Below are positions 19,670 to 29,543 of a DNA stretch of 64,000 nucleotides, piece after piece (positions within the stretch are counted from its first letter, which is position 1; each line of letters opens with the position of its first letter). The DNA comes from Bacteroides pyogenes. Lineage in GTDB: Bacteria > Bacteroidota > Bacteroidia > Bacteroidales > Bacteroidaceae. The DNA lies in the NCBI RefSeq assembly GCF_014196225.1, contig NZ_JACIDI010000008.1, positions 62,001 to 126,000 of the forward strand, in the 5' to 3' direction. The translations under genes were made by a program, and so were the position numbers. Below the pieces are notes generated by a model. The model ran no database searches. It saw nothing but the letters and a program-made list of their open reading frames with translations, and had not been told where the DNA came from.

Positions 19670-21781
19670 ATGAAAAAAACAATCTTGCTAATGAGTGGAG
19701 TCATCGTGATGTCATGCACTTCGCAACAGAAAAAAATCGTCTACCCGGAAACGGCCAAAGTAGACACTGTAGACGTGTACTTCGGTACACAAGTTCCCGA
19801 TCCGTACCGCTGGCTCGAAAACGACACCAGCGCCGCCACCGCCGAATGGGTAAAGGCGCAGAACGAAGTCACCGCTGAATACCTGAGCCGTATCCCCTTC
19901 AGAGACAAGCTGCTGAAACGGATGACCGAGCTTGCCGACTATGAAAAGATAGGCACTCCCTTCAAGAAACACGGTAAATACTATTTCCGCAAGAACGACG
20001 GACTACAGAACCAAAGCGTATATTACGTTCAGGATTCGCTGAACGGAGAACCGCGCGTATTCCTCGACCCGAATAAACTCTCGGAAGACGGAACGGTGGC
20101 CCTCAACGGTTTGTTCTTCTCCAACGACGGGAAATACACTGCCTACAGCATCTCACGCAGCGGCTCCGACTGGTCGGAAATATTCGTGATGGACACCGAA
20201 ACGGGCAAACTGCTCGACGACCACATTCAATGGGCGAAGTTCTCCGGCGCAAGCTGGGAAAAAGACGGCTTCTACTACAGCGCCTATGACGCTCCGGCGA
20301 AGGGCAAGGAGTTTTCCAACGTGAACGAAAACCATAAAATATACTACCACAAGATAGGCGAACCGCAATCGAAAGACAGGCTCGTTTACCGGAACCCGGC
20401 TCATCCGAAACGTTTCTACAGCGCCGGAACCAGCGAAGACGAGCGCGTTCTCTTCCTGTTCGAATCGGGTGCAGGCAGAGGAAACAACCTCTCGATACGC
20501 GATCTGACGAAACCGGGAGCACCCTTCGTGCAGTTGACAACCGACTTCGACTACCAGTACAGCCCGATCGAAGTGATCGGCGACCAAATCTATATCTTTA
20601 CCAATTACGGCGCGCCTAAAAACAGAATCATGGTGGCCGACCTCAAGCAACCGAAGCTGGAGAACTGGAAAGAACTCGTGCCGGAATCGGACGCCGTACT
20701 GTCGGGAGCCGATATCATCGGCGGAAAGCTCTTCCTCACTTACGACAAAGACGCTTCGAACCATGCCTACGTATACGGTCTCGACGGAAAGATGATACAC
20801 GAAATCAAGTTGCCCTCGCTCGGTTCGGTAGGCTTCAGCGGCGATAAAGACGACAAAGAGTGCTTCTTCGGATTCACCTCGTTTACCATCCCCGGAGCTA
20901 CTTATAAATATGATATGGACGGAAACAGCTACGAACTTTACCGGGCTCCGAAAGTACAGTTCAACCCCGACGATTTCGTCACCGAGCAAATCTTCTTCGC
21001 CAGCAAAGACGGAACGAAGGTTCCGATGTTTCTTACCTACAAGAAAGACCTGAAGAAGAACGGAAAGAACCCCGTATTCCTGTACGGATACGGCGGATTC
21101 GGCATCAGCCTCAACCCGTATTTCACCACCTCGCGCATCCCATTCCTCGAGAACGGCGGCATCTATGCACAAGTAAACCTGCGCGGCGGAAGCGAGTATG
21201 GCGAAGAATGGCACATCGCCGGCACGAAAATGCAAAAGCAGAATGTATTCGACGACTTCATCTCCGCCGCCGAATACCTGATCGACAATAAATATACGAA
21301 CAAAGAGGGAATAGCCATTGTAGGCGGTTCGAACGGCGGACTGCTGGTAGGAGCCTGCATGACGCAACGCCCCGACCTCTTCCGTGTGGCGGTTCCGCAA
21401 GTGGGGGTAATGGATATGCTCCGCTACCACAAGTTCACCATCGGCTGGAACTGGGCAAGCGATTACGGGACAAGCGAGGACAGCAAGGAAATGTTCGAGT
21501 ACCTGAAAGGATATTCGCCGATTCACAACCTGAAGCCCGGAACCAAGTATCCCGCCACACTCATCACCACCGCCGACCACGACGACCGTGTAGTGCCCGC
21601 GCATTCATTCAAGTTTGCGGCAACTTTGCAGGCCGCCAACGACGGAACAAACCCGACAATCATACGCATCGACACCAAAGCGGGGCACGGAGCGGGCAAG
21701 CCGATGACGAAAATACTGGAGGAACAAGCCGACACCTACGGCTTCATCATGTATAATCTGGGGATGAAACCGAAATTCTGA
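19670..21781 (+). CDS. prolyl oligopeptidase family serine peptidase (S9A), lipoprotein
   Basis: 703 residues from ATG 19670; ATG at 19661 is an alternative and an upstream in-frame start at 19616 overlaps the promoter box. Opening KKTILLMSGVIVMSCTSQQ is a lipoprotein signal with the acylated Cys in MSC, so the enzyme is tethered in the periplasm or at the outer membrane. Residues ~20-420 form the seven-bladed beta-propeller (DPYRWLENDTS is the family opening). The C-terminal alpha/beta hydrolase has Ser554 in GGSNGGLLVG, Asp in TADHDDRVVPAHS and His in KAGHGAGKP. It cleaves short peptides after proline. It may feed amino-acid catabolism by the neighbouring glutamate dehydrogenase and M24 peptidase; that link is inference. 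Confidence 0.93.
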   Translation: MKKTILLMSGVIVMSCTSQQKKIVYPETAKVDTVDVYFGTQVPDPYRWLENDTSAATAEWVKAQNEVTAEYLSRIPFRDKLLKRMTELADYEKIGTPFKKHGKYYFRKNDGLQNQSVYYVQDSLNGEPRVFLDPNKLSEDGTVALNGLFFSNDGKYTAYSISRSGSDWSEIFVMDTETGKLLDDHIQWAKFSGASWEKDGFYYSAYDAPAKGKEFSNVNENHKIYYHKIGEPQSKDRLVYRNPAHPKRFYSAGTSEDERVLFLFESGAGRGNNLSIRDLTKPGAPFVQLTTDFDYQYSPIEVIGDQIYIFTNYGAPKNRIMVADLKQPKLENWKELVPESDAVLSGADIIGGKLFLTYDKDASNHAYVYGLDGKMIHEIKLPSLGSVGFSGDKDDKECFFGFTSFTIPGATYKYDMDGNSYELYRAPKVQFNPDDFVTEQIFFASKDGTKVPMFLTYKKDLKKNGKNPVFLYGYGGFGISLNPYFTTSRIPFLENGGIYAQVNLRGGSEYGEEWHIAGTKMQKQNVFDDFISAAEYLIDNKYTNKEGIAIVGGSNGGLLVGACMTQRPDLFRVAVPQVGVMDMLRYHKFTIGWNWASDYGTSEDSKEMFEYLKGYSPIHNLKPGTKYPATLITTADHDDRVVPAHSFKFAATLQAANDGTNPTIIRIDTKAGHGAGKPMTKILEEQADTYGFIMYNLGMKPKF

Positions 21782-22205
21782 CAGCGGGCAAACCGCTCGG
21801 GAATAACCCCCACCGTACGAGCAAAGAAAAACAAAAGCGCGGAAATACGCCGTTGTGAGCGATAAAGCCACAACAGCATGCGGCACGGATCGTTCGGACG
21901 CCACTTCGACTCGGCATGTCCCCGTCCGGCAAAAAAACGCATGAACCGGCGTAGTTCCGCACTTTCTTTTCAGCTTCTCCCGCAAGAAACCATGCGCTTG
22001 CTCAGCTTCTTAGCCGAGGTTCAACAAGCGGGTTTTTATATTCTCCCGCAGGAAACCATGCGCTTTCCCGGCCCACATTTATCATTTTATCATTATTTAA
22101 TCAAAAAATAAGCGCAAAAAAGATTATATACCAAAAGTTTTCCTATATTTGCAGCACACGAAGCTGACATTTTATCAGAGTAACCTTTTTTAAAAACATA
22201 CTATT
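21782..22205. other. 424-bp intergenic region with a 66-bp repeat and the gdhB promoter
   Basis: CTCCCGCA(A/G)GAAACCATGCGC occurs at 21977 and 22043, 66 bp (3 x 22) apart; the intervening units are too diverged to align. TATATTTGC at 22144-22152 is a good -7 box 54 bp before the next start codon. Nothing else was recognised. Confidence 0.55.
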
Positions 22206-23543
22206 ATGAACATCCAAAAAATCATGTCCTCTCTGGAGGCAAAGCATCCCGGTGAATCCGAATACCTTCAGGCAGTGAAGGAAGTACTTCTCTCTATCGA
22301 AGATATATACAACCAACATCCCGAATTTGAAAAAGCCAAAATCATCGAAAGGCTGGTAGAACCCGATCGCATTTTCACGTTCCGTGTGACTTGGGTAGAC
22401 GATAAAGGCGAAGTGCAAACCAATCTCGGCTACCGCGTACAGTTCAACAATGCCATCGGCCCGTACAAAGGCGGCATCCGTTTCCACGCTTCGGTAAACC
22501 TGTCGATCCTGAAGTTCCTCGGCTTCGAACAAACGTTCAAAAACGCGCTGACCACGCTTCCGATGGGCGGCGGTAAAGGCGGCTCCGACTTCTCGCCGCG
22601 CGGCAAAAGCAACGCCGAGATCATGCGTTTCTGCCAGGCATTCATGCTCGAATTGTGGCGTCATCTGGGTCCGGACATGGACGTACCTGCCGGCGATATC
22701 GGCGTAGGCGGCCGCGAAGTGGGCTACATGTTCGGTATGTATAAGAAACTCACCCGTGAATGTACCGGCACTTTCACCGGCAAAGGATTAGAGTTCGGCG
22801 GTTCGCTGATTCGTCCCGAAGCTACCGGTTTCGGCGGGCTGTACTTTGTTCATCAAATGCTGCAAGCCAAAGGAATGGATATCAAAGGCAAGACGGTGGC
22901 CATCTCCGGCTTCGGCAATGTTGCCTGGGGCGCCGCAACCAAAGCGACCGAACTGGGAGCCAAAGTAGTCACCATCTCCGGACCCGACGGATACATCTAC
23001 GATCCCGACGGAATCAGCGGAGAAAAGATCGACTACATGACCGAGCTCCGCTCTTCGGGCAATGACATTGTCGCTCCTTATGCAGAGAAATATCCGAACG
23101 CCACCTTCGTAAAAGGCAGACGTCCGTGGGAGGTGAAGACCGACATCGCGCTTCCTTGCGCCACGCAAAACGAGCTGAACGAAGAAGATGCGCAAAACCT
23201 GATCAACAATAAGACGCTTTGCATCGGCGAAATCTCCAACATGGGATGTACGCCGGAAGCCATCGACCTCTTCATCGAACACAAGATGATGTATGCTCCG
23301 GGCAAAGCGGTCAACGCAGGCGGAGTTGCCACTTCAGGGCTCGAAATGTCTCAGAATGCCATGCACCTGAGCTGGAGCGAGGCGGAAGTGGACGAGAAAC
23401 TTCATGCCATCATGCACGGCATTCATGCCCAATGCGTGAAGTACGGCACGGAACCCGACGGATATATCAACTACGTGAAAGGCGCCAACATTGCCGGATT
23501 CATGAAAGTTGCCCATGCAATGATGGGACAGGGAATCATTTAA
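22206..23543 (+). CDS. gdhB: glutamate dehydrogenase, second copy
   Basis: 445 residues, clearly a paralogue of the copy at 13964 along its whole length, with the same substrate-site motifs (YRVQFNNAIGPYKGGIRFHA, PMGGGKGGSDFSPRGKS). The nucleotide-binding segment differs (AISGFGNVAWGAATKATELG instead of LVSGAGNVAQY), which may reflect different coenzyme preference or redox role. Bacteroides species are known to carry two hexameric GDHs, one NADP-dependent and inducible and one NAD(P)-dependent. Its leader is short (about 50 bases), in contrast to the long structured leader of the first copy. A hairpin follows at 23668. The gdhB symbol follows Bacteroides usage and is tentative. Confidence 0.93.
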   Translation: MNIQKIMSSLEAKHPGESEYLQAVKEVLLSIEDIYNQHPEFEKAKIIERLVEPDRIFTFRVTWVDDKGEVQTNLGYRVQFNNAIGPYKGGIRFHASVNLSILKFLGFEQTFKNALTTLPMGGGKGGSDFSPRGKSNAEIMRFCQAFMLELWRHLGPDMDVPAGDIGVGGREVGYMFGMYKKLTRECTGTFTGKGLEFGGSLIRPEATGFGGLYFVHQMLQAKGMDIKGKTVAISGFGNVAWGAATKATELGAKVVTISGPDGYIYDPDGISGEKIDYMTELRSSGNDIVAPYAEKYPNATFVKGRRPWEVKTDIALPCATQNELNEEDAQNLINNKTLCIGEISNMGCTPEAIDLFIEHKMMYAPGKAVNAGGVATSGLEMSQNAMHLSWSEAEVDEKLHAIMHGIHAQCVKYGTEPDGYINYVKGANIAGFMKVAHAMMGQGII

Positions 23544-23667
23544 AAAGCATTGATTTCATAACATAAATATGAGTAATGGGTCGCTTGGTAGCCGATTACC
23601 GGGTTGAGTCATGACTATGTTCATATATCTCTAAATCTTTGTTTAGTTGTATTTGTATTTGTGGTTT

Positions 23668-23703
23668 GCGCTACTCATCTCCTGCGACAGGAAGTGGGTA
23701 GTG
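23668..23703 (+). terminator. probable terminator hairpin after gdhB
   Basis: GCGCTACTC pairs with GGGTAGTGC (with wobble) and an inner CCTG/CAGG stem, followed by T-rich sequence. It lies 125 bp after the gene, so a short untranslated RNA tail is implied. Confidence 0.4.
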
Positions 23704-23743
23704 CTATTTTCTTTGTTTGGGTTTTATTTTCAACTGAAATAAT

Positions 23744-23752
23744 TAACTTTGC
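23744..23752 (+). promoter_or_regulatory. Bacteroides-type -7 box before the M24 peptidase gene
   Basis: TAACTTTGC matches TAnnTTTGC, 38 bp before the ATG at 23791. Confidence 0.5.
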
Positions 23753-23790
23753 AGAACAAATGAACATATATAAACCATAATCAAATCTTC

Positions 23791-24957
23791 ATGTTACAGC
23801 CTGAATTAAAATTAAGACGCGATAAGATACGCAGTCTGATGGCGGCGCAAGGGATTGATGCGGCACTCATCACCTGCAATGTAAACCTGCTCTATACATA
23901 CGGCACTATTGTCAGCGGCTATCTTTATCTGCCTCTTCACTCTCCGGCGCTGGTGTTTTTCAAACGCCCGAACAACATCACGGGAGAATATGCTTTTCCG
24001 GTTCGCAAACCCGAACAAATAGTCGATTTGCTCAAAGAACAGGGAGTACCTGCACCAACGAAACTGATGCTCGAAGGAGACGAATTGTCTTATTCCGAAT
24101 ACCTTCGGCTGGCGAGTTTATTCCCGGATGCGGAAATAGTGAACGGAACGCCGATGATCCGCGAAGCGCGCAGCATCAAAACAGCCGTTGAAATCGAGAT
24201 GTTCCGCCGCTCGGGAATAGCCCACGCCAAAGCTTACAGCCAAATACCCGAAGTATATCGGGCGGGAATGACCGATTTTGAATTTTCCATCGAAGTGGAG
24301 CGCCTGATGCGGTTGCAGGGAAGTCTGGGCATCTTCCGCGTGTTCGGCCGGAGCATGGAAATCTTCATGGGCAGCGTATTGGCAGGCGACAACGCCGCAT
24401 ACCCTTCACCGTTCGACTTCGCCTTAGGAGGGCAAGGGCTCGATTCGGCCCTTCCGGTAGGCGTAAACAAAACACCTCTGAAAGAAGGGCAGAGCGTGAT
24501 GGTAGATTTAGGAGGAAACTTCAACGGATACATGGGCGATATGAGTCGCGTGTTTTCTGTGGGCAAACTGCCGGAAGAAGCGTATAGGGCGCATCAGGTT
24601 TGTCTGGATATTCAGGAGAGGATCGCGTCTGTGGCACGGCCCGGAGTACGCTGCGAGGAACTGTACGATACGGCAGTGGAGATGGTGACCCAAGCCGGCT
24701 TTGCCGACAATTTCATGGGAACCGGGCAGCAAGCGCGTTTTATAGGGCACGGCATCGGGCTTGAAATCAATGAAACCCCCGTTTTGGCTCCGCGCGTCAA
24801 ACAAGAGCTGCAAGCGGGAATGGTATTTGCCCTCGAGCCCAAAATCATTATACCCGGAGTAGGTCCCGTAGGCATAGAGAACTCTTGGGTGGTGACGAAC
24901 GAGAGAATAGAAAAGCTGACTATCTGCGAAGAAAACATTATCAATCTGGAGGCCTGA
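23791..24957 (+). CDS. Xaa-Pro aminopeptidase / dipeptidase (M24 family)
   Basis: 388 residues. An N-terminal creatinase-like domain (LRRDKIRSLMAAQGIDAALI) is followed by a pita-bread metallopeptidase domain. Five metal ligands are visible: Asp in VMVDLGGNF, Asp in YMGDMSRVF, His in GHGIGLEINE, Glu in FALEPKI and Glu in VGIENSWVV. It removes an N-terminal residue preceding proline, or splits Xaa-Pro dipeptides, in the cytoplasm; the sequence alone does not decide which. It complements the prolyl oligopeptidase at 19670. Convergent with the tRNA nucleotidyltransferase gene, 43 bp between stops. Confidence 0.9.
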   Translation: MLQPELKLRRDKIRSLMAAQGIDAALITCNVNLLYTYGTIVSGYLYLPLHSPALVFFKRPNNITGEYAFPVRKPEQIVDLLKEQGVPAPTKLMLEGDELSYSEYLRLASLFPDAEIVNGTPMIREARSIKTAVEIEMFRRSGIAHAKAYSQIPEVYRAGMTDFEFSIEVERLMRLQGSLGIFRVFGRSMEIFMGSVLAGDNAAYPSPFDFALGGQGLDSALPVGVNKTPLKEGQSVMVDLGGNFNGYMGDMSRVFSVGKLPEEAYRAHQVCLDIQERIASVARPGVRCEELYDTAVEMVTQAGFADNFMGTGQQARFIGHGIGLEINETPVLAPRVKQELQAGMVFALEPKIIIPGVGPVGIENSWVVTNERIEKLTICEENIINLEA

Positions 24958-25000
24958 CAACAACAGCCGGCAATGTCTTGTGAAAAGCCGAACAGGCTCG

Positions 25001-26437
25001 CTACTCCTTAACCGCTTTCAATCCCATTTTCTTTGCCTTTTGCATCATAAAAGCATGAGCGGCTTCGTATTCATTGGGAATCACGCCGTCGAGTATGGCG
25101 TCTTTTATGGCAGCTTTCAAAGAGCCTACTTCGCGGCAAGGCTGCAAACCGAAGGTTTCCATGATTTCCTCTCCGCTCACCGGAGGCTGGAAGTTACGGA
25201 TGCGGTCTTTCTCTTCCAAGTCTTTCAGCTTCTGCCGCACCAGTTGAAAATTGTTCAGAAAGCGCTGCTTGCGCTCCAGGTTCTTCGAAGTGATATCCGC
25301 TTCGCAAAGAGTCATCAGGTCGTCGATATCGTCTCCGGCCTCAAAAAGCAACCGGCGCACAGCCGAATCGGTCACCACGTCATCCGCTATTACGATGGGG
25401 CGCATGTGCAGTCCCACCATCTTCTGCACATACTTCATTTTCTCGTTCATGGGCAGCTTCATCTTACGAAAAATGACGGGAACCATCTTCTCACCCACAA
25501 AGTTGTGGTTACGGAAAGTCCATCCGGCTTTAGGTTCCCAGCGTTTCGTCACCGGCTTGGCAATGTCGTGGAGCAAAGCCGACCAGCGCAACCAGAGGTT
25601 ATCGGTCATCTTGCTGATATTGTCGAGCACCTGAAGCGTATGATAGAAGTTATCCTTATGAGAACGCCCGTTTCTGGTTTCCACTCCCTGAAGAGCCGCG
25701 AATTCGGGGAAGATAAGCGGAAGCAGTCCGCTACGTTCCAAATCGATGAAGCCCTTGGAGGGTACAGGCGAAAGGATGATTTTGTTCAATTCGTCCGCAA
25801 TGCGTTCGCGCGAAATGATTTCGATCCGGTCCTTGTTTCGGCAAAGCGATTCGAACGTATCATCGTCGATGTAAAAACCCAGCTGAGTGGCAAAACGAAT
25901 ACAACGCATCATCCGCAACGGATCGTCGCTAAACGTGATATCCGGGTCGAGCGGCGTACGGATGGTCTTTTCTTTCAAATCGTCCAACCCTCCGAACGGG
26001 TCTACCAGTTCTCCGAAGCGAGATTGATTGAGGCAAACCGCCAATGCGTTGATGGTAAAGTCGCGCCGATTCTGATCGTCTTCGAGCGTACCGTCTTCCA
26101 CAATCGGTTTGCGGGAGTCGTGCCGGTAGGATTCTTTACGGGCGCCGACAAATTCAACTTCCATCCCTTTATACTTCACCTGCGCCGTGCCAAAGTTTTT
26201 GAAAACAGAGACGTGCGCCCCCTTCCCCAGCTTTTTGCCCAACGCTTCCGCCATGGCAATTCCGCTGCCGACTACCACTATATCTATATCTTTAGAGGGA
26301 CGTTGCAAAAAGATATCGCGTACATAACCGCCCACCACGTAGCACTCCAATGCGAGAGCATCCGCCGTTTCGGCTATTTTCCCGAAAATAGGTTCGCTGA
26401 AATGTTGCTTCAGTTCCTCTTGAGTCAATTCTATCAT
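25001..26437 (-). CDS. CCA tRNA nucleotidyltransferase / poly(A) polymerase family, with HD domain
   Basis: 478 residues. The class II nucleotidyltransferase head shows [22 protein letters not shown] (DxD metal ligands in DID), [12 protein letters not shown], then [10 protein letters not shown] and [17 protein letters not shown]. From ~260 an HD domain follows ([13 protein letters not shown]), seen in many bacterial CCA enzymes with phosphohydrolase activity. It would add or repair the 3' CCA of tRNAs in the cytoplasm. Divergent from the lipoprotein gene at 26558, with 120 bp between. Confidence 0.93.
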   Translation of the reverse strand: MIELTQEELKQHFSEPIFGKIAETADALALECYVVGGYVRDIFLQRPSKDIDIVVVGSGIAMAEALGKKLGKGAHVSVFKNFGTAQVKYKGMEVEFVGARKESYRHDSRKPIVEDGTLEDDQNRRDFTINALAVCLNQSRFGELVDPFGGLDDLKEKTIRTPLDPDITFSDDPLRMMRCIRFATQLGFYIDDDTFESLCRNKDRIEIISRERIADELNKIILSPVPSKGFIDLERSGLLPLIFPEFAALQGVETRNGRSHKDNFYHTLQVLDNISKMTDNLWLRWSALLHDIAKPVTKRWEPKAGWTFRNHNFVGEKMVPVIFRKMKLPMNEKMKYVQKMVGLHMRPIVIADDVVTDSAVRRLLFEAGDDIDDLMTLCEADITSKNLERKQRFLNNFQLVRQKLKDLEEKDRIRNFQPPVSGEEIMETFGLQPCREVGSLKAAIKDAILDGVIPNEYEAAHAFMMQKAKKMGLKAVKE

Positions 26438-26557
26438 TCTAATACTATTACCAACGTTTTAAGCCTGCAAAATTACAAAAATATGAGGATAATTCGTACT
26501 TTTGCCTTTACATTAAATGTTAACTCGCTGCAAACAGCGCACTAAAACGATAAGATA

Positions 26558-27400
26558 ATGAAAAAAACGATAATTTTCTCCGTCTGCCTGTCAGTACTTA
26601 CAGCATGCGGAAGCGGAATCGAGAAAAAGGCGAACGAGAGACTCTCCGCAGCCCGCTCCGCCTATGAATGGGGCAACTACGACGAAGCCAAACGGGAAAT
26701 AGACAGCATCAAAATCTTATATCCGAAAGCCTTCGAAGCGCGTAAAGCCGGTCAGGCATTGCTCATGGAAGTGGAAGAGCGGGCACAGCAGCGGAGGATA
26801 GCCGTTCTGGACAGCGCGCTCGGACTAAGGCAACAAGCGTTCGAAGCCATCAAAGGGAAGTACAAGCTGGAAAAGGACGACGAATATCAGACCGCAGGAA
26901 ACTATTTTTGGCCTACCCAAACGGTGGAAAAGAACCTGCACCGCTCTTTCCTCCGGTTTCAGGTCAGCGAAAAAGGAGTCATGAGCATGACTTCCATCTA
27001 TTGCGGGAGCGGCAGCATCCATCATACGGGAGTGAAAGTAACCGTTCCCGACGGGAGCTTTGCACAAACTCCCACTTCGAAAGACAGCTATGAAACGACG
27101 GATATAGGTGAGAAAATAGAGAAAGCGGACTATAAACTGGGAGAAGACGGAGGAGTCATCGAGTTTCTGGCCCTCAATAAAGACAAGAACATCCGCATAG
27201 AATACATCGGCGAACGGAAGTATGCCACAACGATGCACCCGGCCGACCGCACCGCGGCTGCCGAGCTATACGAACTGGCAAAAATACTTTCGGAGATAGA
27301 TAGTATCCATTCGGAAAAAGAAAAAGCCCAACTCAAAATTGACTTTATCCGAAAGAAGAAGGAGTACAAAAAAGATTCTGAAGAAAAGGCCGGCAAATAG
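26558..27400 (+). CDS. lipoprotein of unknown function
   Basis: 280 residues. Opening KKTIIFSVCLSVLTACGSG is a lipoprotein signal with lipobox LTAC. The mature start (SAARSAYEWGNYDEAKREID, then LYPKAFEARKAG) resembles a TPR-like helical repeat, then a coiled stretch rich in Glu/Arg. The middle (TVEKNLHRSFLRFQVSEKGV) looks beta-rich, and the last 40 residues are a Lys/Glu helix. No catalytic motif is seen. Similar proteins are widespread in Bacteroides; function unknown. It probably has its own promoter; the next gene is convergent. Confidence 0.8.
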   Translation: MKKTIIFSVCLSVLTACGSGIEKKANERLSAARSAYEWGNYDEAKREIDSIKILYPKAFEARKAGQALLMEVEERAQQRRIAVLDSALGLRQQAFEAIKGKYKLEKDDEYQTAGNYFWPTQTVEKNLHRSFLRFQVSEKGVMSMTSIYCGSGSIHHTGVKVTVPDGSFAQTPTSKDSYETTDIGEKIEKADYKLGEDGGVIEFLALNKDKNIRIEYIGERKYATTMHPADRTAAAELYELAKILSEIDSIHSEKEKAQLKIDFIRKKKEYKKDSEEKAGK

Positions 27401-27635
27401 CGGCTGTCTAAAAAAATATGCTTGCCTGAACAGTAAATGGCGTTTAGGCGAGCGCGAATGTATATGCAGAACCGGCATTTTCGTACCGTAAATCGGCTCT
27501 TCCCTCAGCCCGCAATATATTGAAAGCCCGACAAGACCAGACATTCGAAGTGCTCGGCGACAACCCGGCCCGCAGTATTTTGAAAGCCCGCAGCGAACTT
27601 CTGCAATAATCGGAGGCAGGGTCATGAAAACCTTT
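27401..27635. other. short spacer with a 60-bp-separated duplicate
   Basis: GCCCGCA(A/G)TAT(A/T)TTGAAAGC occurs at 27508 and 27568 between convergent genes. It does not follow the 22-bp register of the other arrays. No gene seen. Confidence 0.45.
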
Positions 27636-28472
27636 TCACCTGCACTGCCGAAGCTGTTCGTACAAATCGGAAGGAGGTACTCCTAACGCAATGCTCCTCT
27701 CGAAATCCGCTTTGGCCGCCGCTTTCTTTTTGCGGGCCAGATAAATGCTTCCCCTCAACAGGTAAGCGTCTACAAGCGAATCATCCAGACGAATGGCCTC
27801 GTCGAGATCGACCAATGCCAGCTCTTCATGTCCCATGTCATATTCCACACCGGCGCGCGCCACATACAATGTGGCATCACCGGGCTTCTCCGCAATCATT
27901 TTATTCAGAATCCCGATCGATTCGCGAAACCTCCCCTCGTTCTGTTCCAAAGTAGCCAGTCCCAACCGTCCGCTATAACTTAGCGGTTCTATTTCCAGCA
28001 ATCGGTTGTAGTCTATCCGGGCAGTGGCGTAATCGCGACGACGCATGTAAATATACGCCCGCATCAGCAAAGCTTCTTTATTCCGGCTGTCGTTGTCGAG
28101 TACCTGGCAGTAGTCGGTATAAGCACGGTCGTTTTCTCCCCTTTCCATATAGATGGCAGCGCGATCGAGCAGAACAGGAACCGCCGAAGAGGCGAAGTTC
28201 AGCGCGAACGAATAAGACTCCAACGCTTTATCGGGCTTGCCCAGACGGCGTTGCACCCAGCCCAGATTCGAAAAGAGCAAGGCGTTTTTCGAATTCATCG
28301 GCTCCAGTTTCAAGGCTTCAAGAAGCAATGCTTCGGCCCGATGCAGGCTATCTTTGCCGATACATGCAACCGCCTGCCCGGAAAGTTCGTCATAAGTTTG
28401 CGCCGCCAGCGTGAAAGGGAGGCACAGAAAAAACGGAACGGCAAAAGAAATAAGTTTATATTTTCGCCACAT
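27636..28472 (-). CDS. exported tetratricopeptide-repeat protein
   Basis: 278 residues from ATG 28472; a TTG five codons upstream is the alternative start. A signal peptide (WRKYKLISFAVPFFLCLPFT, cleaved after LAAQ) is followed by about six TPR units, for example NLGWVQRRLGKPDKALESY, RAYIYMRRRDYATARIDYNR, and ARAGVEYDMGHEELALVDLD. TPR solenoids hold protein partners; the partner here is not evident. The gene lies 30 bp after cysK on the same strand, so it is probably co-transcribed, but no functional link to cysteine synthesis is obvious. Confidence 0.85.
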   Translation of the reverse strand: MWRKYKLISFAVPFFLCLPFTLAAQTYDELSGQAVACIGKDSLHRAEALLLEALKLEPMNSKNALLFSNLGWVQRRLGKPDKALESYSFALNFASSAVPVLLDRAAIYMERGENDRAYTDYCQVLDNDSRNKEALLMRAYIYMRRRDYATARIDYNRLLEIEPLSYSGRLGLATLEQNEGRFRESIGILNKMIAEKPGDATLYVARAGVEYDMGHEELALVDLDEAIRLDDSLVDAYLLRGSIYLARKKKAAAKADFERSIALGVPPSDLYEQLRQCR

Positions 28473-28502
28473 ATTTTCGTTTATCAAATTAAAAGTGTAT
28501 TC

Positions 28503-29453
28503 TCAATCCAGCGGATAGGCGTCGAAAGCAAACAGTTCGGTCGATAAATACCGTTCGCCCGTATCGGGCAACAAGGCGACAATCATTTTTCCGGCAAATT
28601 TCGGACGTTGCGCCAGCCGGCATGCCGCATACACGGCAGCTCCCGATGAGATGCCTGCCAGCAGACCTTCTGCCGCAGCCAGTTCGCGTCCGGCACGAAT
28701 GGCTTCCTCGTCGGGAACGCCCATCACCTCGTCTACCACAGAAGCGTCGTAAATGCCCGGCACAAAATTGGCGCCGATTCCCTGAATGCGATGAGGCGCC
28801 GCTTTTCCCCCTCTCAACACGGGCGAAGATTCCGGTTCCACCGCAACGATATAAATATCCGGATTGTGTTTCTTCAACGCTCGCGCCACACCGCAAACGG
28901 TTCCTCCCGTACCGACCCCGGCAACAAAAGCATCTATCTTTCCATCGGTATCACGCCAGATTTCCTCGCCCGTAGTACGCTCGTGGACAGCCGCGTTGGA
29001 CGGATTCTCAAACTGTTGCAAGATTACCGAACCCGGAATACGCCGGCGAAGCTCCTGCGCTTCAGTTATAGAAGCCGCCATCCCTCCCACTCCGTCGGTC
29101 AGTACGATTTGTGCTCCCAATGCTTTCAGCAGGTTCCTTCGTTCCAGGCTCATCGTCTCGGGCATCGTGAGAATAAGCCGATATCGCTTGACGGCTGCCG
29201 CCATCGCCAGCCCCACTCCGGTGTTTCCGCTGGTCGGTTCAATGATGGTAGCGCCCGGCCTCAACACGCCGCGTGCTTCGGCATCTTCAATCATCGAGAG
29301 CCCTACGCGGTCTTTCACGCTCCCTGCCGGATTGAACGCCTCCAACTTAGCCACGATACATTGTTTCAAACCGTGATTCCGGCTATATCCGGAAAGTTCC
29401 ATCAAAGGAGTATTGCCGATCAGTTCGGTCAAATTCTTTGCAATTTTCACCAT
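28503..29453 (-). CDS. cysK: cysteine synthase A (O-acetylserine sulfhydrylase)
   Basis: 316 residues, PLP fold type II. Makes cysteine from O-acetylserine and sulfide. Seen: IGNTPLMELSGY at the N-terminus, NPAGSVKDRVGLSM with the PLP lysine, PTSGNTGVGLA phosphate-binding loop and GVGTGGTVCGVARALKKHNP. Length is standard. A -7 box TATCTTTGC on the minus strand at 29482-29490 lies about 30 bp upstream. The gene is divergent from the LTA-synthase-like gene and is followed by the TPR gene. Confidence 0.95.
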   Translation of the reverse strand: MVKIAKNLTELIGNTPLMELSGYSRNHGLKQCIVAKLEAFNPAGSVKDRVGLSMIEDAEARGVLRPGATIIEPTSGNTGVGLAMAAAVKRYRLILTMPETMSLERRNLLKALGAQIVLTDGVGGMAASITEAQELRRRIPGSVILQQFENPSNAAVHERTTGEEIWRDTDGKIDAFVAGVGTGGTVCGVARALKKHNPDIYIVAVEPESSPVLRGGKAAPHRIQGIGANFVPGIYDASVVDEVMGVPDEEAIRAGRELAAAEGLLAGISSGAAVYAACRLAQRPKFAGKMIVALLPDTGERYLSTELFAFDAYPLD

Positions 29454-29481
29454 CTTTCACCTCGTTTTATCAGGTTCATCC

Positions 29482-29513
29482 GCAAAGATACAGAAAAGAT
29501 GTTGTACCTTTGC
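29482..29513. promoter_or_regulatory. divergent -7 boxes for cysK and the LTA-synthase-like gene
   Basis: GCAAAGATA at 29482-29490 reads TATCTTTGC on the minus strand (toward cysK); TACCTTTGC at 29505-29513 points plus (toward 29544). The two boxes are 14 bp apart, so the promoters overlap and may compete. Confidence 0.6.
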
Positions 29514-29543
29514 AGGCGTTCAATCTTTTTAAGCTTACAGCGT

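Noticed and set aside
28791..29543. Long N-terminal extension of the LTA-synthase-like gene
   Set aside because: It is antisense to cysK; a signal-anchor start at 29544 fits the family and the promoter at 29505.
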